DNA of 64,000 bases. It comes from UTCHB3 sp964531325. Lineage in GTDB: Bacteria; Bacteroidota; Ignavibacteria; Ignavibacteriales; Ignavibacteriaceae. Location: positions 1 to 64,000 of the forward strand of contig CAZHCW010000017.1 in NCBI GenBank assembly GCA_964531325.1, in the 5' to 3' direction. Numbering within the stretch: position 1 is the first letter of the stretch; each line of letters opens with the position of its first letter. The notes under the pieces were generated by a model, which worked only from the letters and a program-made list of their open reading frames with translations, did not search any database and had not been told where the DNA came from. A program made the translations under genes and the position numbers. Below are positions 17,363-24,653 of the stretch, piece by piece.

Positions 17363-17944
17363 TTGAAGTTGCTTTATTTTGTAATTTTAATCATTTTTAT
17401 TGTATCAAACTCACTCACTGCTCAAAGTACTACACTATCTAAACAAGAAAAATCGATAACAGTCGGAGTTAAAGGATTAGTTGCCACAGGGCCCTGGATA
17501 AATCGTGCAACTGCCGGAGTGGGGGGGAATATCAAGTTTGAGTGGAGGGTGGGTCCTCGAATTGCATGGTTTTTGCAAGGAGGTTATTATTATATCGGCG
17601 GAAAACAGAGTGTTGTAAATAATACAACTTACAAGACATATTATAACGACGGTGAAATGATGACGGGCCTTAAGTATTACTCGCAAAATAATATTTTTGG
17701 GCTACTCGGGGTAAGTGTAAATTCATTTGCATTTAGAACTTCCACTTCACAAAATATTTCAGGTTATATACAAGAGTCATCTTCCACGAAACAAGCCGAA
17801 AAGTATGGTGTAATTCTTGGCGGAGGTTATTTGTATGACTTCACAAATTCACTGACCCTGGAAGGGACCGGTACATTTAACTATCTTGGTGATGAAGGTT
17901 CAAGTCTTGGTTTAACCGTCGGGCTTAAGATAAAGTTTTATTAA
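17363..17944 (+). CDS. Predicted outer-membrane beta-barrel protein
   Basis: About 193 residues. The TTG at 17363 is preferred: it follows AGGATAATAATT and begins a signal peptide (MKLLYFVILIIFIVSNSLTAQS when read as the start). An upstream TTG at 17327 lacks such support. The mature part alternates polar and hydrophobic residues in amphipathic strands (FEWRVGPRIAWFLQGGYYYIGG, YGVILGGGYLYDF) and ends in LGLTVGLKIKFY, with the C-terminal aromatic expected for an outer-membrane barrel. Too small for a transport porin; similar small barrels are usually of unknown function. Confidence 0.65.
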   Translation: MKLLYFVILIIFIVSNSLTAQSTTLSKQEKSITVGVKGLVATGPWINRATAGVGGNIKFEWRVGPRIAWFLQGGYYYIGGKQSVVNNTTYKTYYNDGEMMTGLKYYSQNNIFGLLGVSVNSFAFRTSTSQNISGYIQESSSTKQAEKYGVILGGGYLYDFTNSLTLEGTGTFNYLGDEGSSLGLTVGLKIKFY

Positions 17945-17977
17945 CAGTTTACAACAAACAGAAAAACAGGAGCTGTC

Positions 17978-18349
17978 ATGAATCAGGTAATAATGTGGTT
18001 CGAAATTCCGGTAAAGGATATGAAAAGGGCAAAAAAGTTTTACGAAGAGATTCTCAAGGTTGAAATGACCATTATGGAATTCGGGGGACATGAAATGGCA
18101 TTTTTCCCCGGTGAGGGAAAAGGAAGTGTTTCCGGTGCATTATGTAAAGGACCAGACTATACCCCAAGTACTGAAGGTGCTTTAATCTACTTAAATGGGA
18201 ACCCTGATCTCGATGTTGTGCTTGGAAGAGTTCCAAACGCAGGTGGTGTAATAATTCTGCCCAAAAGAGAAATTTCTCCTGAATATGGTTACATGGCTAT
18301 GTTTATGGATACTGAGGGGAATAAACTGGCACTTCATTCAGTTGAATAA
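17978..18349 (+). CDS. VOC-superfamily (glyoxalase-like) protein
   Basis: A 123-residue protein with one pair of beta-alpha-beta-beta-beta modules: VIMWFEIPVKDMKRAKKFYEEIL at the start and YGYMAMFMDTEGNKLALHS at the end. Such proteins bind a metal and act on small molecules or confer resistance; the reaction cannot be predicted. It resembles the short bacterial PhnB/glyoxalase-like group and is not a methylmalonyl-CoA epimerase. CAGGAG precedes the ATG. The next gene starts 2 bases after its stop. Confidence 0.85.
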   Translation: MNQVIMWFEIPVKDMKRAKKFYEEILKVEMTIMEFGGHEMAFFPGEGKGSVSGALCKGPDYTPSTEGALIYLNGNPDLDVVLGRVPNAGGVIILPKREISPEYGYMAMFMDTEGNKLALHSVE

Positions 18350-18351
18350 TC

Positions 18352-18831
18352 ATGAATAAGGTCAGCAAACTGATTGTTGTTTTGTTAATTACATTTTTTG
18401 CTGCGGGTTTTCTCGTTCATTCGCAAAATATTGTTTCCCTAAAAAAACTTTACTGGCTAAAAGGGAAATGGTCGAGGGTAACTGCAAATGTTGAACAATT
18501 TGAAACCTGGAATATAGTTTCCGACTCCATTTTGGTGGGGGAAGGTTACAGTATAAAATCAAATAACGAAAAAGTAACCGAAAAACTAACAATAAAATGG
18601 GTGGATAATAAGCTTGTCTATATAGCAGATGTTCCACACAATAAACAACCGGTTGTTTTTCAAAATGTGGTACTTAATGATACGCTGGCTGTTTTTGAGA
18701 ATAAATCACACGACTATCCAAATAAAATCTCTTACATCAAACTGAACAAAAGAAGTTTCAGAGTGATTTTGGACAACAACGCAGGCACGAATAGCCGTGT
18801 GATGACCTTTACCCTGGTAACCAGGAGGTAG
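18352..18831 (+). CDS. DUF6265-like exported protein
   Basis: A 159-residue protein with a signal peptide (LIVVLLITFFAAGFLVHSQ) and a beta-rich domain typical of DUF6265: KLYWLKGKWSR, FETWN, LVGEGYSIK, FENKSHDYPNKISY. The family looks like a small lipocalin-type barrel of unknown function in the periplasm. It lies 2 bases after the VOC gene and probably shares its transcript. Its stop is only one base from the stop of the convergent acetyltransferase gene. Confidence 0.75.
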   Translation: MNKVSKLIVVLLITFFAAGFLVHSQNIVSLKKLYWLKGKWSRVTANVEQFETWNIVSDSILVGEGYSIKSNNEKVTEKLTIKWVDNKLVYIADVPHNKQPVVFQNVVLNDTLAVFENKSHDYPNKISYIKLNKRSFRVILDNNAGTNSRVMTFTLVTRR

Positions 18832-18832
18832 T

Positions 18833-19672
18833 TTAACCTAATTCGAAAGAAGTAACTCCGTAAATTTTTTCACGACGCCTTTCAGGATTACCACCGTGGT
18901 ACATTCTGGCAGTTTCAAAGACTGGTTTCATCCCGTAGGCTTTTGCAAGTTCTACGGCATGGTGATTTATCTCGGGAGTATCTATATAAACAGGATTACC
19001 CTCTGCAAAATCTATTAAACTCAGAAAAAGTTGTTTTGCATACACCTCATTATCTGCAAAAAGTGGACCGATTTTGTATCCACCGTTTACACATTTCCTA
19101 ATCGTTCCATATCCTTTTATCGTTACCCCCTCATCAATTTTTAGGGTCAGGCTCTCGGGCATCATCACCCATTCTTTAATAAAAGCTGCCCTCGAGGCAG
19201 GGAAAATGGTCTTATCGTAGTCGAGGATATTACAAAGGTCGGCTTCCACTACAGGTCTTACATTAAAAGATTCTTTAGGAATAATATCCTTTCCTTCAAA
19301 CCTGATCTGGCGGTATGCAAAATCGTATCCCGATTTGATATAATTTTCCTGCTGCTCGGGAACTCCATCCAAACCGGAGGGGATGTTCATAACCCGGTTA
19401 AAACCTTCCCACCAGAGTTTATATCCATATCCTTTTCCTCTAAATTCCGGTTTTACTATGTAGAAGCCCATAAAGCCGAATTCATTTCCATATCTTATCG
19501 CAGATTTTATAGCTATGATTTCACCATCAAGTTCACCGACAAGAAAACCGGCAGGGTCTGTGAACAGGAAAGCACGACCATCATTTAAACCGGGGTTCCA
19601 CCCCTCTTTTTCTGCCCAATCCATGAAAAGTTTTATCTCTTTTGGAATTATTTTGCGAATGGTATAACTCAT
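18833..19672 (-). CDS. GNAT-family N-acetyltransferase (YitH/HolE type)
   Basis: A 279-residue protein with an N-terminal GNAT domain (GFMGFYIVKPEFRGKGYGYKLW carries the acetyl-CoA pyrophosphate loop R-G-K-G-Y-G) and a second C-terminal half that begins near RPVVEADLCNILDYD, the two-part architecture of the YitH/HolE acetyltransferase group. Substrate unknown. It is a single-gene minus-strand unit. Confidence 0.82.
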   Translation of the reverse strand: MSYTIRKIIPKEIKLFMDWAEKEGWNPGLNDGRAFLFTDPAGFLVGELDGEIIAIKSAIRYGNEFGFMGFYIVKPEFRGKGYGYKLWWEGFNRVMNIPSGLDGVPEQQENYIKSGYDFAYRQIRFEGKDIIPKESFNVRPVVEADLCNILDYDKTIFPASRAAFIKEWVMMPESLTLKIDEGVTIKGYGTIRKCVNGGYKIGPLFADNEVYAKQLFLSLIDFAEGNPVYIDTPEINHHAVELAKAYGMKPVFETARMYHGGNPERRREKIYGVTSFELG

Positions 19673-19773
19673 TGTGGTCTCACTAAAATTATTGAATAAT
19701 CGGTAGAATTAATTTAACAATAAAATTGGAGATTTCTTATCAACTATTTTTCACAAATTGGATAAAACTGTTT

Positions 19774-19814
19774 AAAATAAAAAACCCCTTTAAAGACTAA
19801 TGTCTAAAAAGGGG
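19774..19814 (-). terminator. Intrinsic terminator of the tRNA-Ser pair
   Basis: On the minus strand GGGG-based arms at 19802-19814 and 19785-19797 (CCCCTTTAAAGAC on the plus strand) pair over 13 bases with one mismatch and a 4-base loop. TTTTTTATTTT follows. It lies 11 bases beyond the 3' end of tRNA-Ser(GGA) and ends the two-tRNA transcript. Confidence 0.85.
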
Positions 19815-19825
19815 AATTTATTGTG

Positions 19826-19912
19826 CGGAAAGGGAGGGATTCGAACCCTCGGTACCGGTAAAAGTACACACGCTTTCCAGGCGAGCCTATTCAACCACTC
19901 TAGCACCTTTCC
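19826..19912 (-). tRNA. tRNA-Ser (anticodon GGA)
   Basis: The minus strand folds as a class II tRNA: acceptor GGAAAGG/CCTTTCC, anticodon loop CTGGAAA, a long variable arm and the T-arm GGTTCGAATCC. Discriminator is G, as expected for serine. CCA is not encoded, so it must be added after transcription. It reads UCC/UCU codons. Confidence 0.93.
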
Positions 19913-19950
19913 GTATTACCCATTCAGGATAAAAACCACAGTATTACCGG

Positions 19951-20038
19951 CGGAGAGAGGGAGATTCGAACTCCCGGTGAACTATAAGCCCACAACGGTT
20001 TTCGAGACCGCCGCATTCAACCACTCTGCCATCTCTCC
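19951..20038 (-). tRNA. tRNA-Ser (anticodon CGA)
   Basis: The minus strand gives acceptor GGAGAGA/TCTCTCC, anticodon loop CTCGAAA, a long variable arm and T-arm GAGTTCGAATCTC. Discriminator is G and CCA is not encoded. It reads UCG. It is 38 bases upstream of tRNA-Ser(GGA) on the same strand, so the two are likely cut from one precursor. Confidence 0.93.
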
Positions 20039-20169
20039 TTTATTTTCTGCAATTCCAGAATAAACAGATTACAAATGTAGATATTTTACAAAATATTACA
20101 AAAGAAAATGTTTTCTTTGTGTTATTTGTTGGTTCAAATTTTTTATTTTACTCGAAATTTTATTATAGA

Positions 20170-21510
20170 ATGTCGTACAAAAATCAATTTAAAGAAACTT
20201 TATCGCTCGCCCTGCCGGTCATAATTACTCAAATCGGGTTTGTTATGATGGGGGTGGTGGACTCTGTAATGGTGGGGAGAATTGGAGACGCCCCACTTGC
20301 AGCCTCCTCCATCAGTGTCGGTTTCTTTTTTATAATCACAGTTGTTGGTTTGGGCATTGTGATGGCGATGACCCCTATGGTTGCAATCGCAGTGGGTTCG
20401 GCCGACCGTGAAAAGTGTTCCATAGTATTCCAGCAGGGGATTTGGGTCAGTTTTTTCACAGGTGTGATACTTAATCTCATCACCTTTTTTGGAGCGAAAT
20501 TAATTCCCTCGATGGATCAACCACCGGAGGTTGCACAACTTGCCGTCAGTTATACACAGATAATATCACTCTCTACAATTCCCATGCTGGTATTTACTGC
20601 ATACAAACAATTTATAGAAGGGCTATCTTTCACCCGTCCTGCGATGGTGGTGGCAATCCTGGCTAATTTGATAAATGTGTTTTGTAACTGGATTTTTATT
20701 TACGGGAATTTGGGTTTTGAGCCGATGGGGCTTGATGGTGCTGGTATTGCAACTCTGGGCTCAAGGATTTTCATGTTGATCAGCCTGGCAGCGTTCGTTC
20801 ATAAAAGTTCTGAGTTCAAAAGGTATAATTTAAGAATTTTCCCTTTTAGTGGAATTAACGAGATTGGCAGAGAAATTCTTAGAATCGGAGTACCAAGCGG
20901 ATTTCAGTATTTTTTTGAAGTCGGTTGTTTTGCCACAGCAGCTTTTATGGTTGGATGGATAGGTAAAGACGAGCTTGCATCCCACCAAATTGCACTAAAT
21001 GTATCATCCATAACTTATCTTGCCTGTTTGGGACTTTCAACAGCAGGAACAATAAGAGTGGGAAACGCTCTTGGAGCAGGTGATATGTCCGGAGTGAAAA
21101 AAGCCGGATCTATAGCACTTTTTATGGGGGCTTCATTCATGATTGCTGCCGGACTTAGTTTTATATTGTTAAATGATCTTATACCAAGGTTCTACACATC
21201 TGATGCAGAGGTGTTGTTATTTGCCCCTAAACTGTTGATGATAGCTGCATTTTTCCAGATTTTTGACGGAACGCAGGCAATTGCCCTCGGGAATCTTAGA
21301 GGAATAACAGATGTAAAAATTCCCACTGTAATTACTTTCATTGCTTATTGGGTTATTGGTTTACCATCAGCTTATTTACTTGGATTTCCTCTTGGACTCG
21401 GGACAGAGGGAGTATGGTATGGCTTGTCAATCAGTTTGATTGCTTCATCTTTGATGCTGAACACCAGGTTCTTTATAATGGTGAGACAACTGTCGTCAAA
21501 AGTGGGGTAA
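20170..21510 (+). CDS. MATE-family multidrug/cation efflux transporter
   Basis: About 446 residues with 12 predicted membrane segments in two similar halves. N-terminal signature: ETLSLALPVIITQIGFVMMGVVDSVMVGRIGDAPLAASSI; second half: HQIALNVSSITYLACLGLSTAGTIRVGNALGAGD. MATE pumps export drugs or toxic cations by sodium or proton antiport. The ATG at 20170 (MSYKNQF) places the first helix correctly; a GTG at 20119 would add an unlikely hydrophobic leader. This is the NorM-like branch. Substrate unknown. Confidence 0.92.
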   Translation: MSYKNQFKETLSLALPVIITQIGFVMMGVVDSVMVGRIGDAPLAASSISVGFFFIITVVGLGIVMAMTPMVAIAVGSADREKCSIVFQQGIWVSFFTGVILNLITFFGAKLIPSMDQPPEVAQLAVSYTQIISLSTIPMLVFTAYKQFIEGLSFTRPAMVVAILANLINVFCNWIFIYGNLGFEPMGLDGAGIATLGSRIFMLISLAAFVHKSSEFKRYNLRIFPFSGINEIGREILRIGVPSGFQYFFEVGCFATAAFMVGWIGKDELASHQIALNVSSITYLACLGLSTAGTIRVGNALGAGDMSGVKKAGSIALFMGASFMIAAGLSFILLNDLIPRFYTSDAEVLLFAPKLLMIAAFFQIFDGTQAIALGNLRGITDVKIPTVITFIAYWVIGLPSAYLLGFPLGLGTEGVWYGLSISLIASSLMLNTRFFIMVRQLSSKVG

Positions 21511-21621
21511 AAAATCACCGATATCATGCGTTTATCTCTCTTAAAAACCATTTATCATTAAAAGTTTAGAATAAATGGCTTGCGGACTTAATTTTACACC
21601 GTAAACAATCAGGAGTCCAAA

Positions 21622-22053
21622 ATGGAAAAGCGAATATATAGATCAAGAAGAGAAAGAATGATTGGCGGAGTTGCCGGAGGAATCGCGGAATATTTTGAGA
21701 TAGATCCCGTGATCGTCAGATTTGCATTTATTGCACTTACTCTTTTTAATGGCGTAGGTTTAATCCTGTATATAGTCGGTATGGTAATCATTCCGGAACA
21801 GGTTATGAGAGTGGATATCAAATCGGAGAATTCGATTCCTTTTACTGCCGAAGTGCCATCAGAGCGAAAAGAAAAATTCTCGTTAATTCTTGGAGTGATT
21901 CTGATTGTCGCCGGAATATTGTTCGGACTTGACAACTTTGTACCACAGTTTGACATAGAAGATGCCTTCCCTTTAATCCTTGTGCTTCTTGGAGTTTGGA
22001 TAATTATTAGTGGAAGAAAGAGAAAGATTGGAGAAAGATATGAAACCGAGTAA
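21622..22053 (+). CDS. PspC-domain membrane protein
   Basis: A 143-residue membrane protein. Residues 1-60 form a PspC domain (RRERMIGGVAGGIAEYFEIDPVIVRFAFI, GLILYIVGMVIIP). A second membrane hairpin follows near residues 90-135 (FSLILGVILIVAGILFG, FPLILVLLGVWIII) resembling a LiaI/LiaF-type segment. PspC proteins sense or transmit envelope stress. AGGAG precedes the ATG. It overlaps the next gene by 14 bases, a pair typical of PspC plus toastrack-domain partners. Confidence 0.88.
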   Translation: MEKRIYRSRRERMIGGVAGGIAEYFEIDPVIVRFAFIALTLFNGVGLILYIVGMVIIPEQVMRVDIKSENSIPFTAEVPSERKEKFSLILGVILIVAGILFGLDNFVPQFDIEDAFPLILVLLGVWIIISGRKRKIGERYETE

Positions 22054-22963
22054 AATATTCTGGGGAGTTTTTTTCCTCGGGTTGGGAGTTCTTCTCCTGA
22101 TCAAAAATTTTGGTGACTACGATTTTTATATTCCTGAAATAAGAAAACTCTGGCCACTGCTACTTATTGCCGCGGGTGTAATCTACCTTACAAAAAACAT
22201 GATTGCTCGAAATGTATTGGCCGGTTTGGCGGGATTTGCACTTGCTTTTTTCATACTAACGATAACTGCGACGATTCAATATTTCCCAAAGAAAATATTT
22301 TCGCATGTAAATTCTTCAAAAAACAGAAGTGAACTGATCTCGATTAAAACGGAACCGTTTGACACTACAATCAAATTCGTTGATTTGTCATTTGATGGCG
22401 GAGCAGGGAAGTACATCATAACGAGTAAAGATACAAATTTGATGACTTTGCGTACTGACAGGAGTGGACGGAGATTCAGTGTTCACAACGAAATTTCAGG
22501 TGGCAGAGCCGATTTGAATGTGGAAATGGCAGAATTTAACTTTGACACAGACGACACAACTTTTGCCGCTTTAGTGGAGTTGAATCTGAATCCAAAACCG
22601 TTTTACGAAGAGATGTCGTTTCAGATGGGAGCTGCAGATGTTGAATTGAACATTAGCGATCTTTTTTTTCGCAAACTAAAACTGGAATTGGGAGCCAGCT
22701 CAACGAAACTTTTCCTGCCTGGTGCGGCTGTTGGCGGAAGCGAAATCAGAGTTGATTGTGGTGCGAGTAGCCTCGAAATAGTCATAAAAAAAGAGTCGCA
22801 GGTGAAAATTGTGAATTCGATGGCATTGAGCAACTTCCGAACCCCTCCCGGGTTTACAGGAAAAGGCGAGGCAATCTATTCCGATAATTTCACCGGAGTT
22901 GGTGATGTCATTACAATCTACATCGATGGAGGAGTAAGCAGTCTTCAACTACGGAAACAATAG
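22040..22963 (+). CDS. LiaF-like membrane protein with toastrack-type C-terminal domain
   Basis: About 307 residues. The ATG at 22040 follows GGAGAAAG and is preferred over an in-frame start at 22010. The N-terminus has LiaI/LiaF-type membrane segments (FWGVFFLGLGVLLLIKNFGDYDF, LWPLLLIAAGVIYL, ARNVLAGLAGFALAFFILTI). Residues from about 100 on form a beta-repeat domain (VDLSFDGGAGKYIIT, MSFQMGAADVELNISD, LELGASSTKLFL, VDCGASSLEIVI, YIDGGVSSLQLRK), like the DUF2154/toastrack domain of LiaF and its relatives. These proteins work with PspC in cell-envelope stress signalling. It likely ends this two-gene unit, since a terminator follows. Confidence 0.78.
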   Translation: MKPSKIFWGVFFLGLGVLLLIKNFGDYDFYIPEIRKLWPLLLIAAGVIYLTKNMIARNVLAGLAGFALAFFILTITATIQYFPKKIFSHVNSSKNRSELISIKTEPFDTTIKFVDLSFDGGAGKYIITSKDTNLMTLRTDRSGRRFSVHNEISGGRADLNVEMAEFNFDTDDTTFAALVELNLNPKPFYEEMSFQMGAADVELNISDLFFRKLKLELGASSTKLFLPGAAVGGSEIRVDCGASSLEIVIKKESQVKIVNSMALSNFRTPPGFTGKGEAIYSDNFTGVGDVITIYIDGGVSSLQLRKQ

Positions 22964-22994
22964 CTTATCGATTCACAACTGTTAATATGTGCTT

Positions 22995-23028
22995 AAAAGC
23001 GGTGATTAAAATCATCGCTTTTTTTTTG
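22995..23028 (+). terminator. Intrinsic terminator after the PspC/LiaF-like pair
   Basis: AAAGCGGTGAT and ATCATCGCTTT pair around a TAAA loop with one G-T pair, followed by a run of nine T. This is a textbook terminator on the plus strand, 32 bases after the stop codon. Confidence 0.88.
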
Positions 23029-23141
23029 TGTTTTGTTAAATGAAACGATTTAAAAAGAAAGTATTTGGATGCCTCTTTTTTTATAACAATTGTTTAGAGT
23101 ATATTCGCAAACAAAAGGTTCAAAAATTTCCGGTAAAACTG

Positions 23142-23852
23142 ATGCCTGAAGAAGAAACTCTATCGTTTACATATCACTTTAAACTTCCACACAATGAAAC
23201 TAAAGAATTCACTGTGGATCTTCGAAGGAATGATCTCAGCATCATACACAAGGAGAAAGAGCTCCTTGAGACGGATTGGGCACTTCTCGAAAATTTTGCC
23301 TGCTCACATTGCCCGCTCGATCGTGATATCCATAAATATTGCCCGCTTGCTTTAAATCTTCACAAACTCATCCGGGAGTTTAATGATTTTAGCTCATTTG
23401 ACTCTGTTGAAGTTGAAGTTGAAACAACTTCAAGAAATTTTGCAAAACATACCTCGGTACAATCGGGAGTCAGTAGTCTCTTGGGCATATTCATGGTATC
23501 AAGTGGCTGCCCTATAATGGGCAGGTTAAAACCACTACTTCACAGTCATCTTCCTTTTGCCACTCTTGATGAAACCCAGTTGAGAGTATTTTCCCTCTAT
23601 CTGCTTTCTCAATATATCAGATTTAAAAAAGGACAGGAACCTGATTGGGAAATGAACGGTTTGATGAATATTTACGAGAGTATCTCAACTCTAAATAAAA
23701 ATGTCAGCAAACAAATAGTAAAACTCGAGGAAAAAGATGCGGGCATCAACAGTCTTATTATCCTCAATAACTTTGCAGAATATGTGACTTTTACAATAAG
23801 CGAAAAAATGATCGACGAGATCGAGTTTTATGTAAAAGCTTTCTACGAATAG
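23142..23852 (+). CDS. Conserved hypothetical protein with CxxCPL motif
   Basis: I do not recognise the family with confidence. The ATG at 23142 gives 236 residues and begins with a natural-looking beta strand segment (MPEEETLSFTYHFKLPHNE, EFTVDLRRNDLSI). An upstream in-frame ATG at 23040 sits only 12 bases after a terminator, leaving no room for a promoter, so it is less likely. Near residue 60 there is FACSHCPL, and a little later KYCPLALNL: four Cys in a small cluster that could bind a metal. The C-terminal two thirds are helical, with no signal peptide or clear membrane segment. It lies 30 bases before the queuosine-precursor transporter gene and could share its transcript. Confidence 0.7.
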   Translation: MPEEETLSFTYHFKLPHNETKEFTVDLRRNDLSIIHKEKELLETDWALLENFACSHCPLDRDIHKYCPLALNLHKLIREFNDFSSFDSVEVEVETTSRNFAKHTSVQSGVSSLLGIFMVSSGCPIMGRLKPLLHSHLPFATLDETQLRVFSLYLLSQYIRFKKGQEPDWEMNGLMNIYESISTLNKNVSKQIVKLEEKDAGINSLIILNNFAEYVTFTISEKMIDEIEFYVKAFYE

Positions 23853-23882
23853 AATTCTTGATAATCCACGAAAGTCATTTAT

Positions 23883-24650
23883 ATGAAAGATAAAAAGAAT
23901 CTTCTTTTCCTCTTCCTGGGGATGTTCTTTGTCTCGAATGCCGTTCTTGCAGAATTTATTGGAGTTAAAATTTTTTCACTTGAAAAAACACTTGGGCTGC
24001 CACCGGTTTCTCTTTCATTTTTTGGACAGGAAAATCTCTCTTTCAATCTCACTGCAGGTGTACTTCTTTGGCCTGTGGTTTTCATTTTTACAGATATTAT
24101 TAATGAATATTTTGGCAGAAGGGGAGTTAAACTGCTTTCTTTCATCTCAGCCGGACTTATAGGGTATGCTTATTTGATGGTATATTTTTCCATGGATCTG
24201 GTTCCCGCTGATTTTTGGATTCTCCGGGATACTCCTTCAGGGCAGGTGAACATGAATTCAGCATTTAATGTGATTTTTGGGCAGGGATTATGGATTATCA
24301 TCGGTTCACTTGTTGCATTTTTAATTGGACAGTTGATTGATGTGATTGTTTTTCAATGGGTAAGAAAACACACAGGGAACAAATGGATTTGGGCAAGAGC
24401 TACCGGATCAACACTTGTTTCACAATTCATCGACAGTTTTGTAGTGCTTTTTATTGCCTTCTACTTTGGGGCTAACTGGAGTATAGCTTTAGTCCTGGCT
24501 ATAGGCATAGTCAATTATATATATAAACTTTCAATTGCGATTTTCCTCACGCCAATATTGTATCTTCTCCACATAATCATCGACAAATACCTTGGAAAAG
24601 AGCTGGCAGACAAAATGATTGAACAGGCTGCTGCTGAAAGCAATCCTTAG
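23883..24650 (+). CDS. Queuosine precursor transporter (YhhQ/DUF165 family)
   Basis: A 255-residue inner-membrane protein. Family features: SNAVLAEFIGVKIF in the first helix, FIFTDIINEYFGRRGVK, GQLIDVIVFQWVRKHTGNKWIWARATGSTLVSQFIDSFVVLFIAFY. YhhQ imports the queuosine precursors preQ0/preQ1 for tRNA modification. The segment between the first and second helix is longer than in E. coli YhhQ. No que biosynthesis gene is adjacent, so the use of salvaged precursor is inference from the family. Confidence 0.9.
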   Translation: MKDKKNLLFLFLGMFFVSNAVLAEFIGVKIFSLEKTLGLPPVSLSFFGQENLSFNLTAGVLLWPVVFIFTDIINEYFGRRGVKLLSFISAGLIGYAYLMVYFSMDLVPADFWILRDTPSGQVNMNSAFNVIFGQGLWIIIGSLVAFLIGQLIDVIVFQWVRKHTGNKWIWARATGSTLVSQFIDSFVVLFIAFYFGANWSIALVLAIGIVNYIYKLSIAIFLTPILYLLHIIIDKYLGKELADKMIEQAAAESNP

Positions 24651-24653
24651 CGA

